The position numbers and the translations under genes are program-made. From PALSA-612 sp046729255 (GTDB taxonomy: Bacteria; Actinomycetota; Thermoleophilia; Gaiellales; Gaiellaceae): 64,000 bases of DNA. Positions 54,139 to 63,725 of the stretch are shown piece after piece; position 1 is the stretch's first letter; each line of letters begins with the position of its first letter. The notes under the pieces were generated by a model. That model had not been told where the DNA came from. It did not search any database and saw only the letters and a program-made list of their open reading frames with translations. Where the stretch lies: assembly GCA_046729255.1 (NCBI GenBank), contig JBKPGF010000013.1, positions 1 through 64,000 of the forward strand. Reading direction: 5' to 3'.

Positions 54139-56442
54139 TCAGGCGGCGAGCGACGCCGCTTCGGTGAGCGCCGCGGGCTCGAGCGCCAGATCGAGCACTT
54201 CGGCGATCGACATCACCGGGTGGAAGGTGATCTCTTTCCTGACGTCCTCCGGGACGTCGTCGAGGTCCCCCCGGTTGCGTTCGGGGATGATCACGTGGGT
54301 GATGCCGGCCGCGTGCGCGGCGAGCGCCTTCTGCTTGAGGCCGCCGATCGGCAGCACGCGTCCCTGCAGCGTGATCTCGCCCGTCATGCCGACCGTGTGC
54401 TTCACGGGCCGGCCGGTGAGCAGCGACGCGAGCGCCGTCGTCATCGTGATGCCTGCGCTGGGCCCGTCCTTCGGGATTGCGCCTGCGGGCACGTGCATGT
54501 GGAACGAGTGGCCGTCGAACGCCTCGGCGTCGATACCGAGGTCGTCCGCATGGGAGCGCACCCACGACAGGCCGATTCGCGCGGACTCCTTCATCACGTC
54601 CCCCAGCTGTCCTGTCAGGACGAGCGGGTCGCCGCTCGACATGGACGTCGCTTCGACGAAGAGCACGTCGCCTCCGGTACCCGTGACGGCGAGCCCCGTG
54701 GCCACGCCGGGCACGGCCGTACGCTCTGCGGCCTCGCGGAAGAACCGCTGTCGCCCCAGAGCGTCGCGGACGACGGCCTCGTCGACGACGAACGGCGTCT
54801 CCGCCTCGCCGGCGGCGATCTTCGTCGCCGTCTTGCGCAGCAGCTTGCCGAGCTCCCGCTCGAGCTGGCGGACGCCGGCCTCGCGCGTGTAGTCGGACGT
54901 GACGAGCTCGAGCAGCTCGTCCGAGATGTCGACCTCGTCCTCGAGCAGCCCGTTTCGTTCACGCTGACGCGGCCAGAGGTAGCCGCGCGCGATCGCGACC
55001 TTCTCGTCGACCGTGTAGCCGTCGAAGCGGATGACCTCCATCCGGTCGAGCAGCGGGCCGGGAATCGTGTCGGCGATGTTGGCGGTGGCGATGAAGACGA
55101 CCTCGGATAGGTCGAGCTCGACGTCGAGGTAGTGGTCACGGAAGGCGTGGTTCTGCGCCGGATCGAGTACCTCCAGCAGCGCCGCTGACGGATCACCGCG
55201 CCAGTCCGCCCCGACCTTGTCGACCTCGTCGAGCATGATCACCGGGTTCATCGCCTCGGCGTCTCGCAGCGCGCGCACGAGGCGGCCCGGCATGGCGCCG
55301 ATGTACGTGCGGCGGTGACCGCGGATCTCGGCCTCGTCGTGCACGCCGCCAAGCGACATGCGGACGAACTCGCGGTTGAGCGCTCGCGCGATCGACTCGC
55401 CGACCGACGTCTTGCCGGTTCCGGGCGGACCGATGAGCGTGAGGATCGCGCCGGAGCGCTTGTCGTCGGCGATGCCACGCTCCTGACGGAGCTTGCGCAC
55501 CGCGAGGTACTCGACGATGCGGTCCTTGACGTCCTCGAGCCCGGCGTGGTCGGCGTCGAGCACCTCCCGCGCGTGGACGGGGTCGAGGCGCTCTTCGGAG
55601 CGCTTGCCCCACGGCACGGCGAGCAGCCAGTCGAGGTACGTGCGGATCATCGACGCCTCGCCGCTCGCGTCGCCCATCCGTTCCAGCCTGCCGAGCTCCC
55701 GCTCCGCCTGCTCGCGGACGTCATCGGGCATACCGCAGTCGGCGATCTTTCGCTTGTACTCGTCGACGACCGAGCCGCCGTCCTCGCCGAGCTCCTTCTG
55801 GATCGACTCGAGCTGCTTGCGGAGGAAGTACTCGCGCTGCTGCTTCTGCGCGCCAGATTCGACATCGTCGCGAATGCGGCGCCGCACTTGCAGCTCGGCG
55901 AGCCGCTCGCGCTGCAGCCGCACCGCGAGCTCGAGCCGCTCGACCACGTCGACGGTCTCGAGCAGCTCGACCTTCTGCTCGAAGGTGAGGTCCGGCGAGT
56001 AGCCGGCCGTGTCGGCGAGGGCACCGGGCTCGCGGACGGCGCGGACAAAGGCCGAGACTCGCTCGTCGGCGCCGCGCAGCTCGAGGATCTCCTCGACGAC
56101 CGCGCGGTACTCGACCTCGAGGTCGTGCGTCTGAACGACCGGAGGCGTGGCGTCGGGCGCCTCTTCGATGTCCGCGCGCAGGCGGCCCTCCGGGTCCGTG
56201 GAGGCTGCGCCGACGACGGCGCGGTGCAGTCCGTTCAGGACCACGGCCCAGGCGCCGCCCGGAAGGCGGACGCGTTCGACGACCTCCGCCACGGTGCCGA
56301 CCTTCGCGTACTCCGACCCGTGCTTGGGAACGAGCAGCACGCGATCGTCGTCACCGACATCGGCGGTGATAGTGATGTTCATGTCGGGGAAGACGACTGC
56401 GTCTTCGACCGGTACGAGCAGCAGCAGGTCGCTCAACGTCAC
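54139..56442 (-). CDS. lon: ATP-dependent protease La (Lon)
   Basis: The 767-residue protease has an N-terminal substrate domain (about 1-190), a AAA+ module with GPPGTGKTSVGESIARALNREFVRMSLGGVHDEAEIRGHRRTYIGAMPGR, and a protease domain with the Ser-Lys dyad (Ser662 in KDGPSAGITMTTAL and a Lys about 43 residues later). It degrades damaged and regulatory proteins. GTG 56442 overlaps a GGAG ribosome site; TTG 56436 lies five bases after it and is the better start by spacing. It is divergent from pgl. Confidence 0.96.
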   Translation of the reverse strand: MTLSDLLLLVPVEDAVVFPDMNITITADVGDDDRVLLVPKHGSEYAKVGTVAEVVERVRLPGGAWAVVLNGLHRAVVGAASTDPEGRLRADIEEAPDATPPVVQTHDLEVEYRAVVEEILELRGADERVSAFVRAVREPGALADTAGYSPDLTFEQKVELLETVDVVERLELAVRLQRERLAELQVRRRIRDDVESGAQKQQREYFLRKQLESIQKELGEDGGSVVDEYKRKIADCGMPDDVREQAERELGRLERMGDASGEASMIRTYLDWLLAVPWGKRSEERLDPVHAREVLDADHAGLEDVKDRIVEYLAVRKLRQERGIADDKRSGAILTLIGPPGTGKTSVGESIARALNREFVRMSLGGVHDEAEIRGHRRTYIGAMPGRLVRALRDAEAMNPVIMLDEVDKVGADWRGDPSAALLEVLDPAQNHAFRDHYLDVELDLSEVVFIATANIADTIPGPLLDRMEVIRFDGYTVDEKVAIARGYLWPRQRERNGLLEDEVDISDELLELVTSDYTREAGVRQLERELGKLLRKTATKIAAGEAETPFVVDEAVVRDALGRQRFFREAAERTAVPGVATGLAVTGTGGDVLFVEATSMSSGDPLVLTGQLGDVMKESARIGLSWVRSHADDLGIDAEAFDGHSFHMHVPAGAIPKDGPSAGITMTTALASLLTGRPVKHTVGMTGEITLQGRVLPIGGLKQKALAAHAAGITHVIIPERNRGDLDDVPEDVRKEITFHPVMSIAEVLDLALEPAALTEAASLAA

Positions 56443-56507
56443 TCCTTTTTGCTAGTAACTACAAGAACTGTAGCAGCCACGTGGGGTGTGCCGAGTACCC
56501 TGGATAT

Positions 56508-57179
56508 GTGGCTATCCGGACAATGCGCGAGGTCGTCGTCCTGCCCACCGAGGAGGAGGTGGCTCGCCACGCTGCTCATTTCATCTGCGAGCGGGTGCGC
56601 ACGGGAGTCGAGGAACGTGGCAGCTTCTCGCTGTCCCTTTCCGGCGGCCGGACGCCGGCGCGCATGCTCGAGCTCTTCGGGGACGAGGACGAAGTGCCGT
56701 GGGAGGCCGTCGACGTCTACCAGACCGACGAGCGGATCTGCTCGCTCGGCGATCCCGACCGCAACCTCTCCCTGCTCGAGGAGGCACTGCCGAAAGCTCG
56801 AATCCATCCGATGCCGGTGGACGACAAAGATGTCGTGGAGGCGGCCAGGCGCTACGGCACGCAGCTGCCCGAGCGTCTCGACCTCGTGCACCTCGGCCTC
56901 GGCGAGGACGGCCACACGGCGTCGCTCGTTCCCGACTGTGGCGCGCTGAAGGTCAGGGACCGCGACGTCGCCATCTCGCGCGAGTACAACGGCCATCGCC
57001 GCATGACGCTCACGTATCCCGCCATCGACCGGGCGCGCGAGGTGCTGTGGGTCGTGACGGGGAACGACAAGAGGGAGGCGCTGGAGCAGGTGCTCTCGGG
57101 CGACGAATCGATCCCGGCCGCCCGCGTCCGGACACCGGTGCAGACGGTGATCACGGACATCGATGTCGCCTACCCTTAG
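56508..57179 (+). CDS. pgl: 6-phosphogluconolactonase
   Basis: The 223-residue protein is the 6-phosphogluconolactonase of the oxidative pentose phosphate pathway. It shows FSLSLSGGRTPARMLELFGDEDEVPWEAVDVYQTDERICSLGDPDRNLSLLEEALP (SGGxTP), then LVHLGLGEDGHTASLVPDC and ARVRTPVQTV. The start may be GTG 56508, after TACCCT at 56496-56501 (leaderless pattern), or ATG 56523. It is followed by thiI after four bases. Confidence 0.92.
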   Translation: MAIRTMREVVVLPTEEEVARHAAHFICERVRTGVEERGSFSLSLSGGRTPARMLELFGDEDEVPWEAVDVYQTDERICSLGDPDRNLSLLEEALPKARIHPMPVDDKDVVEAARRYGTQLPERLDLVHLGLGEDGHTASLVPDCGALKVRDRDVAISREYNGHRRMTLTYPAIDRAREVLWVVTGNDKREALEQVLSGDESIPAARVRTPVQTVITDIDVAYP

Positions 57180-57182
57180 TTC

Positions 57183-58400
57183 ATGGACGTGCAGTCCTGC
57201 GTGCTGATGAAGTTCGGCGAGATCGTCCTCAAGGGGCGGAATCGCGTGCTCTTCTACGCGCAGCTCCGTCGAAACGTCCAGCGTCTGCTGCAGGATCTCG
57301 GTCCGCTCGAGCTGCGCCAGCGGGGCGGCGTGCTGGCGGTGCTGTCTCCCGCCCCCGTCGACGAGCTCGTCGAGCGGGCACGAAACGTGCTGGGCGTCAA
57401 CCTCCTGCATCCCGCGCTCGTACTCGAGAAGACGCCGGAAGCCGCGTCGGCCGCCGCTGTCGACCTCCTGAGAGGACGCGAAGGCGCGACCTTCGCTGTC
57501 CGGGCGCGCCGCCGCGACAAGGGCTGGCGGCTCACGTCACACGAGCTCGCCACCATCGTCGGACGCGCCGTTCAGGACGAGCTCGGGCTCGATGTCGATC
57601 TCTCGAGCCCGGACCTCGAAGTGCACCTCGAGGTGGACAAGCACGAGCTCTTCGCATTCTCCGACCGGATTCCCGGACGAGGCGGCCTGCCCGTGGGCGT
57701 CAGCGGCCGCGCGATGTGCCTCCTCTCCGGCGGCATCGACTCGCCCGTCGCCGGGTACCGGGCCATGAAGCGCGGCCTACGCTGCGACTTCGTGCACTTC
57801 TCCGGGCGGCCGTTCACAGGTCCCGAGTCGATCTACAAGGCGTACGCGCAAGTCGCGAGGCTGGACGCCTTCCAGGGCGGCTCGCGGCTGTTCGTCGTGC
57901 CGTTCGGCAGCGTCCAGCGGCAGCTGGCTACGGCCGGCGCCGCCCGTCTGCAGGTGATCGCGCAGCGCCGCCTGATGGTGCGGACGGCATCGGCACTCGC
58001 CGAGCGTGAGGGCGCCGAAGGCCTCGTTACCGGCGACTCACTGGGACAGGTCTCGTCCCAGACGCTCCGGAACCTCTCCGTCGTCGAGGACGCCGCCCAG
58101 CTGCCCGTGCTCCGACCGCTCGTCGCCTGGGACAAGTCCGAGATCGTGCGCGAGGCGCAGGACATCGGCACGTACGAGATCGCCAACCTCCCGGCTGAGG
58201 ACTGCTGCACCCTGTTCGCGAGCCCGCTCGCGGAGACGCGTGCCGCGCCGGAGCATATCGTCCGGCTCGAGCAGCGTCTCGACGTGGACGAGACCGTGGC
58301 CCAGCTCGTGAACGCTGCAGAGCTCGTCCGTCCGCGGCGGGAATCTCCGCAAATGCAGCCCGTTTTACAGACGCATTACGCAGGCAACATGGAGCGTTGA
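57183..58400 (+). CDS. thiI: tRNA 4-thiouridine synthetase ThiI
   Basis: The 405-residue protein has a THUMP domain (about 60-160) and a PP-loop ATP-binding domain with SGGIDSPVAGYRAM (182-195). It adenylates uridine 8 in tRNA before thiolation and may supply sulfur for thiamine. E. coli ThiI has a rhodanese domain after about residue 400; it is absent here, so sulfur transfer must use another protein, as in Bacillus. The stop overlaps the next start by four bases. Confidence 0.9.
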   Translation: MDVQSCVLMKFGEIVLKGRNRVLFYAQLRRNVQRLLQDLGPLELRQRGGVLAVLSPAPVDELVERARNVLGVNLLHPALVLEKTPEAASAAAVDLLRGREGATFAVRARRRDKGWRLTSHELATIVGRAVQDELGLDVDLSSPDLEVHLEVDKHELFAFSDRIPGRGGLPVGVSGRAMCLLSGGIDSPVAGYRAMKRGLRCDFVHFSGRPFTGPESIYKAYAQVARLDAFQGGSRLFVVPFGSVQRQLATAGAARLQVIAQRRLMVRTASALAEREGAEGLVTGDSLGQVSSQTLRNLSVVEDAAQLPVLRPLVAWDKSEIVREAQDIGTYEIANLPAEDCCTLFASPLAETRAAPEHIVRLEQRLDVDETVAQLVNAAELVRPRRESPQMQPVLQTHYAGNMER

Positions 58401-58858
58401 CGCGCAATGGGGAAGATGTAGACGGCGTGGCACGCCCTCGAACGACATCGCGTATCTCGAAGCTTTGGACGATCGCGGCGGCGGCGGCGGCTGCGCTCGT
58501 CGTCGCGGTGACGGGCTTTGCCGCCGCTTCGGCGCCGCCCACAGAAGCTCGGGCCCTCGGCGAGCTCTTCTTCTCGAAGAACATGGCTCGCGCCGAGGTG
58601 GTCATGGTTCAGCGCGGGGTCGTGCACGACTACCGCATCGACCAGGGCAAGATCGTCGGTGTCCGCTTGGGATCGATCGAGCTCCTCGAACGAGACGGCA
58701 CACGCCAAACCATTCCCGTTTCGCCGACAGCGCAGATTCTCGTCAACGGCCGGTTCGCGACGCTCGCCTCCGTGCCGCTCCGCCTGAATGCCATCACCGT
58801 CCGCGACGGTGACCTGGCCGCGCACATTGTTCGCGTGACGGGGCCGCCGAGAAAGTGA
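58397..58858 (+). CDS. secreted/membrane-anchored hypothetical protein
   Basis: The 153-residue protein has an N-terminal membrane span (about 24-46, LWTIAAAAAAALVVAVTGFAAAS) and a soluble outer domain of about 105 residues with beta character (ELFFSKNMARAEVVMVQRGVVHDYRIDQGKIVGVRLGSIELLERDGTRQTIP). Function unknown. TTG 58397 overlaps the thiI stop; GTG 58427 is an alternative. It precedes a two-component system that may respond to it or control it. Confidence 0.6.
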   Translation: MTRNGEDVDGVARPRTTSRISKLWTIAAAAAAALVVAVTGFAAASAPPTEARALGELFFSKNMARAEVVMVQRGVVHDYRIDQGKIVGVRLGSIELLERDGTRQTIPVSPTAQILVNGRFATLASVPLRLNAITVRDGDLAAHIVRVTGPPRK

Positions 58859-58860
58859 CG

Positions 58861-59565
58861 ATGCCGAGTCAGGCTTCACAGGTGCCCGCCGGGCAGCCCG
58901 GCGGCACGGTGCTGCTCGTCGAGGACGAGGAGGCAATCGGCTCCATCGTGAGGACGTACCTCGGTCGCGACGGCTATCGCGTCGTCTGGGTGCGTACGGG
59001 AGAGGAAGCACTCGCCGAGTTCACGCGGCATCCGATCCGGCTCGTCGTGCTCGACATCGGCCTGCCGGGGGTCGACGGCTTCGAGGTCTGCCGACGGCTC
59101 CGCGCGCAGTCGGCGGTGCCGATTCTCATGCTCACCGCACGCGACGAGGAGCCCGATCGCGTCGCAGGCCTCGAGATCGGCGCCGACGACTACGTCCCGA
59201 AGCCGTTCTCTCCGCGAGAGCTCGTCGCGCGTGTGAAGGCGATCCTCCGCCGCTCGGAGCCCTCGCCGCGTGATCAACGGGTGGAGCTCGACGACGTGGT
59301 CGTCGACATCGAGGGTCGTGAGGTCATGGTGGGCGGCGAGGCGGTCGAGTTGACCGCCAAAGAGTTCGATCTGCTCGCGTACTTCCTCGAGAGCCCCGGT
59401 GTCGTGCACTCGCGTGATCGGCTGCTCGATCGGGTGTGGGGGATGAGCTACCCCGGCGGCACGCGGACCGTGGACGTGCACGTCGGCCAGTTGCGCCGCA
59501 AGCTCGGCCGGCCGTCGCTGATCAGGACCGTCCGCGGGGCCGGGTACAAGGCCGTCGCGCCGTGA
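58861..59565 (+). CDS. OmpR/PhoB-family response regulator
   Basis: The 234-residue protein has a receiver domain with phospho-acceptor Asp65 (VVLDIGLPGVDG) and Lys114 (PKPFSPREL), and a C-terminal winged-helix DNA-binding domain of the PhoB type (LTAKEFDLLAYFLESPGVVHSRDRLLDRVWGMSYPGGTRTVDVHVGQLRRKLGRP). ATG 58861 is preferred; a GTG at 58855 overlaps the preceding stop. It is coupled to the histidine kinase by a GTGA overlap. Its signal is unknown. Confidence 0.92.
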   Translation: MPSQASQVPAGQPGGTVLLVEDEEAIGSIVRTYLGRDGYRVVWVRTGEEALAEFTRHPIRLVVLDIGLPGVDGFEVCRRLRAQSAVPILMLTARDEEPDRVAGLEIGADDYVPKPFSPRELVARVKAILRRSEPSPRDQRVELDDVVVDIEGREVMVGGEAVELTAKEFDLLAYFLESPGVVHSRDRLLDRVWGMSYPGGTRTVDVHVGQLRRKLGRPSLIRTVRGAGYKAVAP

Positions 59566-60947
59566 CCGCGCGGCGGTTTCCGCCGCTCCGCAGGCGTCTC
59601 TTCCTCGCCATCGTCGTCATCGTCGTCGTGTCGATCGGCGTGACGTTTGCTGTCGGCATCGTGCTGTCTCGGCGTGCGGTGGAACGCGCGAACCTCGACG
59701 ACCTCGCCCACCAGGCCGACCTCATCGCCGGGCGTGAGAGCCAGTCGGACGTCTTGCTCCCGCTCTCGCGTCTCGGCCAGTTGAAGCCGTTCCTCCAGAA
59801 GCACAAGCAGGAGATCAGGATCGTCAGGCTCGACCGGCCCTCGCCGTACCTCGACGGCGAGGAGCTCGCCGACGTGCGAGCGCGGCGGCCGGTCGAAGGA
59901 ACCGTCTCCGTCGACGGTGAGGACTTCCTCTTCGCCGCCCGCAACGTCCAGGGCCGTGGCTTCGTGCTCCTGCGCCCGAAGAATCCGAGCTTCGCCGACT
60001 GGCAGCCGTTCCTGCTCGCACTGCTCATCGCCTGCGCAATCGCTGCCGTGCTGGCGGCCATCGGCTCCTTCCTCAGCGCGCGGGCGATCGCGAGGCCAGT
60101 CCGCCGCGTGGCGGAGGCAAGTCAGAGCCTTGCCCAGGGCGTGTCCCCGGACCCGGTTCCGGTGGAAGGCTCGGCCGAGCTCGCGTCCCTCGCGACGTCG
60201 TTCAACGAGATGGCTCAGCAGCTGCATACGGCGAAGGAGGCGGAGCGGAACTTCCTGCTTTCGGTGAGCCACGAGCTGAAGACGCCGCTGACCGCGATTC
60301 GCGGCTATGCGGAGGCGCTCGAGGACGGCGCGGTCTCCCCCGAGGACGCGGCTGAGACCATTCGCGAGGAAGGCCGGCGGCTCGAGCGGCTCGTGCGAGA
60401 CCTGCTCGACCTCGCCCGGATGAATCGTCGCGAGTTCGCGATCCACCGCGAGCCGCTCGACCTGGCAGACGTCGGCCGCGAGGCCGTTCGCCGGTACGAG
60501 GGCGAGGCTCGGGCGAGCGACGTCGAGCTCGACGCTGTCGCGTCTGAGGACGCGATTGCCATCGCCGACCCCGATCGCGTGCTCCAGATCGTTTCCAATC
60601 TCGTCGAGAACGCGCTGCGCTCGACACCGCCCGGCGGCGCCGTGCACGTTCGGTCGGGCCCGGGTCTCGTCGAGGTCGTCGACACGGGAGTCGGACTCGC
60701 GGCCGAGGACCTGCCGCACGCCTTCGAGCGTTTCTACCTGCACGACCGGGTCGGCATCCCGGACGGACGCCGCTGGAGCTCGGGCCTCGGCCTCGCCATC
60801 GTCAAGGAGCTGTGCGACCGGATGGGCGGGTCGGTCGAGCTCGAGAGCGCGCTCGGAAAGGGCACGACCTTCACCGTTCGGCTGCCCGTGCCGCCGACGG
60901 CTCGCCGCCCGGCCGGCGCTAGGCTGCGCGCTCATGGCGCGCCGTGA
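59562..60947 (+). CDS. sensor histidine kinase
   Basis: The 461-residue kinase begins at GTG 59562. It has an N-terminal span (about 13-33), an external sensor region (about 35-150), a second span (about 153-173), a HAMP region, the phospho-accepting His237 (SVSHELKTPLTAIRGYAEAL) and ATP-binding motifs (NLVENALR, EVVDTGVGL, SSGLGLAIVKEL). It partners the preceding response regulator. The last 14 bases overlap the start of a broken deacetylase gene. Confidence 0.92.
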   Translation: MTARRFPPLRRRLFLAIVVIVVVSIGVTFAVGIVLSRRAVERANLDDLAHQADLIAGRESQSDVLLPLSRLGQLKPFLQKHKQEIRIVRLDRPSPYLDGEELADVRARRPVEGTVSVDGEDFLFAARNVQGRGFVLLRPKNPSFADWQPFLLALLIACAIAAVLAAIGSFLSARAIARPVRRVAEASQSLAQGVSPDPVPVEGSAELASLATSFNEMAQQLHTAKEAERNFLLSVSHELKTPLTAIRGYAEALEDGAVSPEDAAETIREEGRRLERLVRDLLDLARMNRREFAIHREPLDLADVGREAVRRYEGEARASDVELDAVASEDAIAIADPDRVLQIVSNLVENALRSTPPGGAVHVRSGPGLVEVVDTGVGLAAEDLPHAFERFYLHDRVGIPDGRRWSSGLGLAIVKELCDRMGGSVELESALGKGTTFTVRLPVPPTARRPAGARLRAHGAP

Positions 60948-61226
60948 CGTTCTTGTCCTCTGCTACCACGGCGTCGCTCCCGAGTCTCGCCACGGAGAAG
61001 GCACACCCGACGCGCTCCGCGCCCAGCTGACCCTGCTCGCCGAGCGGGCTATCGCTGGGCGACGTTCACGGACGCGGTGACCGGACAGGAGCCGGGACCC
61101 GTCGCCTCGGTCACCTTCGACGACGGTATCGCGTCCGCCGTCGAGCATGGCCTGCCCGTGCTCGAGGAGGTCGGCGCCCCGGGAACCATGTTTCTCACGC
61201 TGTTGATGCTCGGATGGCGTGGCTAG
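60934..61226 (+). pseudogene. polysaccharide deacetylase (broken)
   Basis: ATG 60934 begins as the start of a NodB-type deacetylase (MARRDVLVLCYHGVAPESRH). A one-base deletion near 61044-61050 shifts the frame to an early stop at 61078. In the corrected frame the protein continues RAGYRWATFTDAVTGQE, then VASVTFDDGIASAVEHGLPVLEEVGAPGTMFL, which contains the catalytic Asp pair (FDDG). It ends at 61226 after about 97 residues, far short of a deacetylase (about 200-250). It is frameshifted and truncated. Confidence 0.75.
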
Positions 61227-61250
61227 ACGATTGCGCGTGCGACGCTCGAA

Positions 61251-61272
61251 GGCTGTTGGGGTGACAGCCTTT
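61251..61272. terminator. terminator-like hairpin after the deacetylase pseudogene
   Basis: GGCTGT (61251-61256) and ACAGCC (61264-61269) form a six-base stem with a seven-base loop followed by TTT. It lies between the deacetylase remnant and the converging argH, so it probably ends the plus-strand transcript. Confidence 0.4.
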
Positions 61273-61299
61273 CGCGTATAGCAATTCAGTAGGCGCGCG

Positions 61300-62520
61300 C
61301 TAGATACCTAGCCGGCTGCGCGCCGCCACGATCGCCTCGAGGACCGAGTTCGGCCCGGGGGCGAAGCGGGGCGGGGCCTCGTCCGGGGCCACGAACGACC
61401 TCTCGCGGATCTCGGCCGCCACCCGCTGGTGTGCGTCGCGAAAGGGCACGCCCTCACGCACGAGGTCTTCCGCAGCGTCCGTCGCGCGAAGCTCAGCGTC
61501 GTCGGCGGCAGCCGCCAGACGCTCCTGGTCGAACTCGAGCTCACGGACGAGCGCCGCGAGGGCGCCGAGTGTGCCAGCGACGTCCTCGCGCGCCGGAAAC
61601 ACGAACGCCTTGTCTTCCTGCAGATCGCGGTTGTACGCAAGCGGCAGGCCCTTGACGACCGTCAGCAGGCCCACGAGCCTGCCCGTCGCCGCTCCCGCCT
61701 TCGCCCGTACAAGCTCGGCAACGTCGGGGTTGAGCTTCTGCGGCATGAGCGACGAGCCGGTGGCGGCGCTCTCCGGCAGCACGATGAACCCGAACTCCGC
61801 CGTCGACCAGATCACCAGCTCTTCGGCGATGCGGGAAAGGTGCGCATGGAGCTGCGCGCATGCGTAGAGGTAGTCGAGCGCGAAGTCGCGATCGGCTACC
61901 GCGTCGAGGGAGTTTCGCAGCGGACGCTCGGGCGGCGGGAGGGTCAGTGTCGATCCCGCGAGCGCGGCTGCACCGAGGGGAGAGCTGGCCGCCGCGTCCG
62001 CTGCGAAGGAGAAGCGCGCGAGGTCGCGCTCGAGCATCTCCACCCACGCCAGCAGGTGGTGGCCCACCGTCACCGGCTGCGCACGTTGGAGGTGCGTGTA
62101 GCCGGGCATGGGCGTCAGCGCTTCCTGGTCAGCGCGCTCGAGGACGTCCTGGGCAAAGCCACGAACGGCCTCGGTCGTCTCGAGGCAGGCGTCCTCGACG
62201 TACAGCCGCAGCGCCGCAGCGACCTGGTCGTTCCGCGACCGCCCGGCTTGGATCTTGCGTCCGACCGGACCAAGCAGTCGCTCGATCGCCGAGTGCACGT
62301 CCTCGTCGGCGGGCTCGAGGTCGTCGAGGGTAATCGCCTCGAGCGCTTCCTCCGCCTCGGCGAGCTCGGCGTCGTCGAGGATGCCCGCCGCATGTAGGCG
62401 ACGCGCGTGCGTGCGCGTGCCCTCGATGTCGTAGGGCAGCAGCTCGGCGTCGTTCGCCTTCAGGAACGCCCAGACCTCCGGCGCGAGGCCGTGCGTCACC
62501 CGGCCCGACCAGAGCGTCAC
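61300..62520 (-). CDS. argH: argininosuccinate lyase
   Basis: The 406-residue enzyme makes arginine and fumarate. It has the fumarase/aspartase signature GSSLMPQKLNPD (255-266) and the catalytic His in YTHLQRAQP (about 141-149). Members are usually about 460 residues; the shortening is partly around residues 190-205 (STLTLPPPERPLRNS). The start is GTG 62520, overlapping the argG stop (GTGA). It is the last gene of argR-argG-argH. Confidence 0.95.
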   Translation of the reverse strand: MTLWSGRVTHGLAPEVWAFLKANDAELLPYDIEGTRTHARRLHAAGILDDAELAEAEEALEAITLDDLEPADEDVHSAIERLLGPVGRKIQAGRSRNDQVAAALRLYVEDACLETTEAVRGFAQDVLERADQEALTPMPGYTHLQRAQPVTVGHHLLAWVEMLERDLARFSFAADAAASSPLGAAALAGSTLTLPPPERPLRNSLDAVADRDFALDYLYACAQLHAHLSRIAEELVIWSTAEFGFIVLPESAATGSSLMPQKLNPDVAELVRAKAGAATGRLVGLLTVVKGLPLAYNRDLQEDKAFVFPAREDVAGTLGALAALVRELEFDQERLAAAADDAELRATDAAEDLVREGVPFRDAHQRVAAEIRERSFVAPDEAPPRFAPGPNSVLEAIVAARSRLGI

Positions 62521-63725
62521 GTCGCGCGCGCCAGCGCGCCTTGCCGAGCCGCGGCCAACTCTGTCTCCAGCGATGCGACGCGGACGAATCCCTCGGCCGC
62601 CTCGTGAGGGAAGGTCTCCCCGGGAGAGTACGAGGCGAGCGGCTGGGCGTACAGTGCGAGCTCGGATCGGCGGCCCGTAACGACCGGGGATCCGGCAGCA
62701 AGGGTAAGCCGGACGTCGCCCGAGACCACCCGTTGCGTCTCGTCGACGAAGGCGTCGATCGCGCTCCTTGCGGGGCTGAACCACCGCCCCTCGTACACGA
62801 GCTCGGTCCACGCCACCTCGAGCGACCGCTTGAGGCGTAGCTCGTCCTTCGTCAGCACGAGATCCTCGAGCGCCCGATGTGCCTCGATCAGCGCGATTGC
62901 GGCCGGCGCCTCGTATACCTCACGGCTCTTGATGCCGACCGCGCGGTTCTCGATCATGTCGATCCGGCCTATCCCGTACGCGCCGGCGCGGGCGTTGAGG
63001 TCTGCTAGGAGCTCGTGCAGGGGCAGGTCCTCGCCGTCGAGAGCGACGGGCAAGCCGGCCTCGAACGTGACGAGGATCTCTTCGGGCACTGGCGCGAGCG
63101 CCGGGTCGCTCGTGAGCTCATACGGCTCCTCGGGCGGCGCCTCCCAAGGATCTTCGAGCACGCCGCACTCGATGGATCGTCCGAAGAGGTTCTCGTCGAT
63201 CGAATAGGGCGACGCGGCCGTCTGCTTGACCGGGATGCCGCGTGACTCCGCATACTCGATCTCCTCGTCCCGCGTCCAGACGCGGTCTCGGAGTGGAGCG
63301 ATCACCGTCACGCCGGGGTACTTGGCGCGGAAGGCGAGCTCGAAGCGAAGCTGGTCGTTGCCCTTTCCCGTGCAGCCGTGCACGACGGCTTCTGCGCCGA
63401 CATCCTCGGCGACGTCAGCCACGGCCGCCGCGATCACCGGCCGGGACAGCGCCGACACAAGCGGGTAGCGGCCCTCGTACAGCGCATTCGTCTTCAACGC
63501 CTTCGCCACCTGCTCGTCGGCGAAGGCCTCCTTGCGATCGAGCAGGATCACCTCGTCCGCGCCGGCCGCGCGTCCACGGACCACGGCGTCGTCGAGATCG
63601 AATACCTGCCCGACGTCGACGAGCACAGCAAGGACCGAGTCGAATCCGTAGTCCTCGAGCAGCCAGGCGACGATGCAGCTCGTGTCGAGGCCGCCGCTGA
63701 ACGCAACTACCGCGGTCTTGCTCAC
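62517..63725 (-). CDS. argG: argininosuccinate synthase
   Basis: The 402-residue enzyme joins citrulline and aspartate with ATP. It starts MSKTAVVAFSGGLDTSCIV, the ATP-pyrophosphatase loop SGGLDTS, and later has GCTGKGNDQLRFE, DENLFGRSIECG and EGRWFSPAR. GTG 63725 follows AAGGAGAT and overlaps the argR stop (GTGA). The length matches the family. Confidence 0.96.
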   Translation of the reverse strand: MSKTAVVAFSGGLDTSCIVAWLLEDYGFDSVLAVLVDVGQVFDLDDAVVRGRAAGADEVILLDRKEAFADEQVAKALKTNALYEGRYPLVSALSRPVIAAAVADVAEDVGAEAVVHGCTGKGNDQLRFELAFRAKYPGVTVIAPLRDRVWTRDEEIEYAESRGIPVKQTAASPYSIDENLFGRSIECGVLEDPWEAPPEEPYELTSDPALAPVPEEILVTFEAGLPVALDGEDLPLHELLADLNARAGAYGIGRIDMIENRAVGIKSREVYEAPAAIALIEAHRALEDLVLTKDELRLKRSLEVAWTELVYEGRWFSPARSAIDAFVDETQRVVSGDVRLTLAAGSPVVTGRRSELALYAQPLASYSPGETFPHEAAEGFVRVASLETELAAARQGALARAT

